Shown here in pieces: positions 32,901-34,138 of a stretch of 34,138 nt of DNA. Origin of the DNA: an uncultured Verrucomicrobiales bacterium (GTDB taxonomy: Bacteria > Verrucomicrobiota > Verrucomicrobiia > Verrucomicrobiales > DEV007). Position 1 is the stretch's first letter, and every line of letters starts with the position of its first letter. Under the pieces are notes generated by a model. That model worked only from the letters and a program-made list of their open reading frames with translations. It was not told the origin of the DNA and did no database searches. The position numbers and the translations under genes are program-made. The DNA is taken from positions 1 to 34,138 of the forward strand of contig CALAIY010000051.1 in the NCBI GenBank assembly GCA_937922595.1. Direction: 5' to 3'.

Positions 32901-34138
32901 TTGCGAGAAATGCGCCCCATTGGGAGATGCATGGGGAAATTCGATCCAGACACTAATCATCGATCATATCTCAGCCTTACAAGAGTGCTGTGAGTTCGCG
33001 TGCAATACACGAAAGCAATGCGAGGAGAACGATTTCCTTCGGCTATATGAAGTCATTTTCTCGGGTGCTTCTACCGAGAAAATTAATGCGATAAAATCAA
33101 TTGGAAACGAGCTGACTCCCCATTTAAATCATCTTGTAAGCTCCCGCGATAACCTTGCAAAGCTTGCCACTATAAGGGAGGGGGCAGCCTGGTCGAGTTC
33201 CCCCAAGGAGGATACGCTCAATAGTCTCTCCATGCTATGGAATCCCGGTGCCGAAGAATTTTCTTTATTGAAGCTATGGAGTGAATATAGCGTTTCACTG
33301 AAACAGTTAGAGGATATCGGAGCCTTAGAGATCGTTGCGTTCTGCCAGCAACATGGAATAGATGGAAGCGGGCTTGAACCTGTTAGATCACACTTATATT
33401 GGTCAAAATTGGCAACCATCCATGGAAGTGCTCCATCACCACTGGCTTCCTTCCATCGCAACACTACCGAATCCGTTATCCAGCGCTTCTCAATAGCAGA
33501 CAAGAGCCTCCCATCGGCATTCCGGTCTGAGGTTCAGAAAAAAGTTATAGCTTGTTCGGTTGGAGCGCCCAAGGGAGTCTCAAAGGGTAGAGTGACGGAC
33601 AAAACTGAAAGAGCTCTATTCGATCACTATAAGACGAAGGTGAAAGCTCCTCCGGTGAGAGATTTCGTCACCCGGGCTCCGTTAACCTTGAAAGCGATGT
33701 TCCCCTGCTGGATGCTTAGCCCCAGTTCAGTTGCCAAATTTTTGCCACCGCAAATGGTGGACTTCGACCTGCTTATACTCGATGAAGCATCCCAGATCCG
33801 CCCGGAAGATGCACTCGGCTCAATGGCTCGAGCAAAACAGATCGTTGTGGTGGGAGATTCCCAACAGATGCCGCCCAGCAATGCATTCAAGAACGTCAGG
33901 CGGTCAAATAGCGAAGATCTCGAAGATGATGCCGAAGATGAAACAACAATTGACTCATCAGTTCTGGACGCGATGCAGCCAAGGCTTCCAAATGTCACAC
34001 TTTCCTGGCACTACCGGAGCCTCGACGAAAATCTGATCGCTTTTTCCAACTTAAACTTCTATGAGGAAAAGCTATTTATTCCACCAAAAGCAAACAGATC
34101 TGAACAAGCTACAGGAATATTCCATACCCACTTAGAAG
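29911..34138 (+). CDS. DUF4011-type superfamily 1 helicase, C-terminus beyond the window (partial)
   Basis: I translated the frame from ATG 29911 to the window end: 1409 codons without a stop. The N-terminal region (LDLTMRNPLISF; GSNFLYLAIGFLKW; YSPIILLPLEI, about 30-190) matches the DUF4011 domain. The SF1 motifs follow: Walker A GPPGTGKSQTITNL (about 367-380), Walker B LLILDEASQI (about 1287-1296), GDSQQMPPS (about 1315-1323) and LSWHYRS (about 1364-1370). About 900 mostly helical residues with many Leu, Glu and Lys separate motifs I and II. Relatives often carry a Vsr-like nuclease and DUF3320 at the C-terminus and are counted among anti-phage defence genes (Hhe-type); that part is outside the window. 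The gene is AT-richer than its neighbours (26 of 60 G+C at 32581-32640 against 38 of 60 at 14221-14280), which suggests horizontal transfer. Confidence 0.88.
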   Translation, partial: MDIVESPPSKEKTILLDRLQKARSSLLDLTMRNPLISFNEKGAKVIPIIDELPDQVYALLSGEGEGDSPSMFLDPLISEEPSQFLLTESSGEITQKAKPVLKILPDPNSGDYESLPQHGDNRLQTSLGEKTYKGRLQKITADYSDYLHTTGSNFLYLAIGFLKWYQSKDDGKPRYSPIILLPLEISKIKEPVTLVDPKSGEKIETAQYVYKVNWSGEEIQTNQTFRQFILQAQDAPGIEFPVFDGSPEKHFSALTTLLASLRFPDTQKWSVERKMGITFFASSKEIMYRDLDPENWSGGEDLLSNYGVLSSLGITPKEGTRNGLGAFDPEDTDHFYSTPIHTIVPADSSQMASINRVLRGDSIVIQGPPGTGKSQTITNLIGAAMAEGKSILFMAEKLEALNVVYSRLTQEGLGAFCLELHSNRTTGKHFAAQLKLRDEATASPPDITLSNLLGSLEESSETLRATGNDLLQKCEISGFSVFEVLWKKESSLQQLEACFLRCAVELPTESIIFPEIDHRALSQAKTYLEPIRRAWDDGILETSKLWNGFLPQRIIGETDIGNLSQIFQSGRSALNEINKISNHANLELGLRITKLGESSRLNQLATVIGSPPNNLSDTILLANFEKHDSPFKTDQIANLGKQILKLSGTPSLTYLQFDNGNITAEQFGEAATRAHETANKFATFSDFEARYELLLSEMTSLRDLRSTAQEAADFVGITNTIDTLEQVKTLGSLLSLLSDLTPSACSAMHHQHFAVERTNRKLCEARSYSETLTSGNESLRKHLEIDRMPPESECLELAIDLKALASSFLKFRLFGRLRTAKKKGQSLAKQPGHVLSSEWLQSLEKHIQFLKESKIFKEDQDYQHLLGDGFIGNETRWEHIENSLQVAESLLDFDNGDDRTAREEIFNRVKTQSFDEVKAHQLREKLDAMELRCPYLTDYHASESLSEIHESFSTSEIQYRKTLNLLSRFATGSEVPLTEIARDLEKAKQSVAIRKDLCEKCAPLGDAWGNSIQTLIIDHISALQECCEFACNTRKQCEENDFLRLYEVIFSGASTEKINAIKSIGNELTPHLNHLVSSRDNLAKLATIREGAAWSSSPKEDTLNSLSMLWNPGAEEFSLLKLWSEYSVSLKQLEDIGALEIVAFCQQHGIDGSGLEPVRSHLYWSKLATIHGSAPSPLASFHRNTTESVIQRFSIADKSLPSAFRSEVQKKVIACSVGAPKGVSKGRVTDKTERALFDHYKTKVKAPPVRDFVTRAPLTLKAMFPCWMLSPSSVAKFLPPQMVDFDLLILDEASQIRPEDALGSMARAKQIVVVGDSQQMPPSNAFKNVRRSNSEDLEDDAEDETTIDSSVLDAMQPRLPNVTLSWHYRSLDENLIAFSNLNFYEEKLFIPPKANRSEQATGIFHTHLE

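Overview
The window looks like a chromosomal segment of a Gram-negative bacterium of the Verrucomicrobia/PVC type. This is inferred from a 1043-residue SecA with a long internal insertion, genes for LPS core assembly (waaA, a heptose-phosphate adenylyltransferase domain), a very large secreted protein built from lamin-tail, CotH-like and beta-helix parts, and starts that mostly lack Shine-Dalgarno sequences. No 16S or other phylogenetic marker is present, so the assignment is an inference.

Left part (1-8 kb): the possible tail of a + strand gene, a decayed vanadium-haloperoxidase-like pseudogene on the - strand, then secA preceded by an intrinsic-terminator-like hairpin, a sulfite-reductase-type FAD/NADPH reductase module, nadD, a Phd/PIN toxin-antitoxin pair and a conserved 457-residue protein of unknown function. 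A gene-poor, hairpin-rich stretch (8020-8611) follows.

Middle (8.6-16.1 kb): a - strand pair made of a prepilin peptidase and an unusual RfaE2-PurN fusion. Facing away from it is a + strand biosynthetic run: cca, a 38-residue membrane peptide, trpA, dapA, dapB, folK, panB. From dapA onward the genes are almost gapless. They supply tryptophan, lysine/diaminopimelate, folate and pantothenate.

16.1-21.6 kb: a RHH/PIN toxin-antitoxin pair, then a - strand run (rhomboid protease, AsmA-like protein, rsmD, waaA, ychJ) with short gaps or overlaps, probably one envelope-linked operon. A three-unit 10-bp repeat supplies the end of rsmD.

21.6-34.1 kb: a small secreted protein, the 2213-residue giant secreted protein, a third PIN toxin-antitoxin pair, and the first 1409 codons of an AT-richer DUF4011-type SF1 helicase that runs off the window. 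The helicase is of a family often found in anti-phage defence loci, so the right edge may be the start of a defence island.

A recurring feature is a -10-like TAnnnT (or related) box only 2-7 nt upstream of the start codon at several genes (secA, prepilin peptidase, rhomboid, two secreted proteins, one antitoxin). This suggests leaderless or near-leaderless transcripts. I saw no tRNA, rRNA, CRISPR array or intact insertion sequence.
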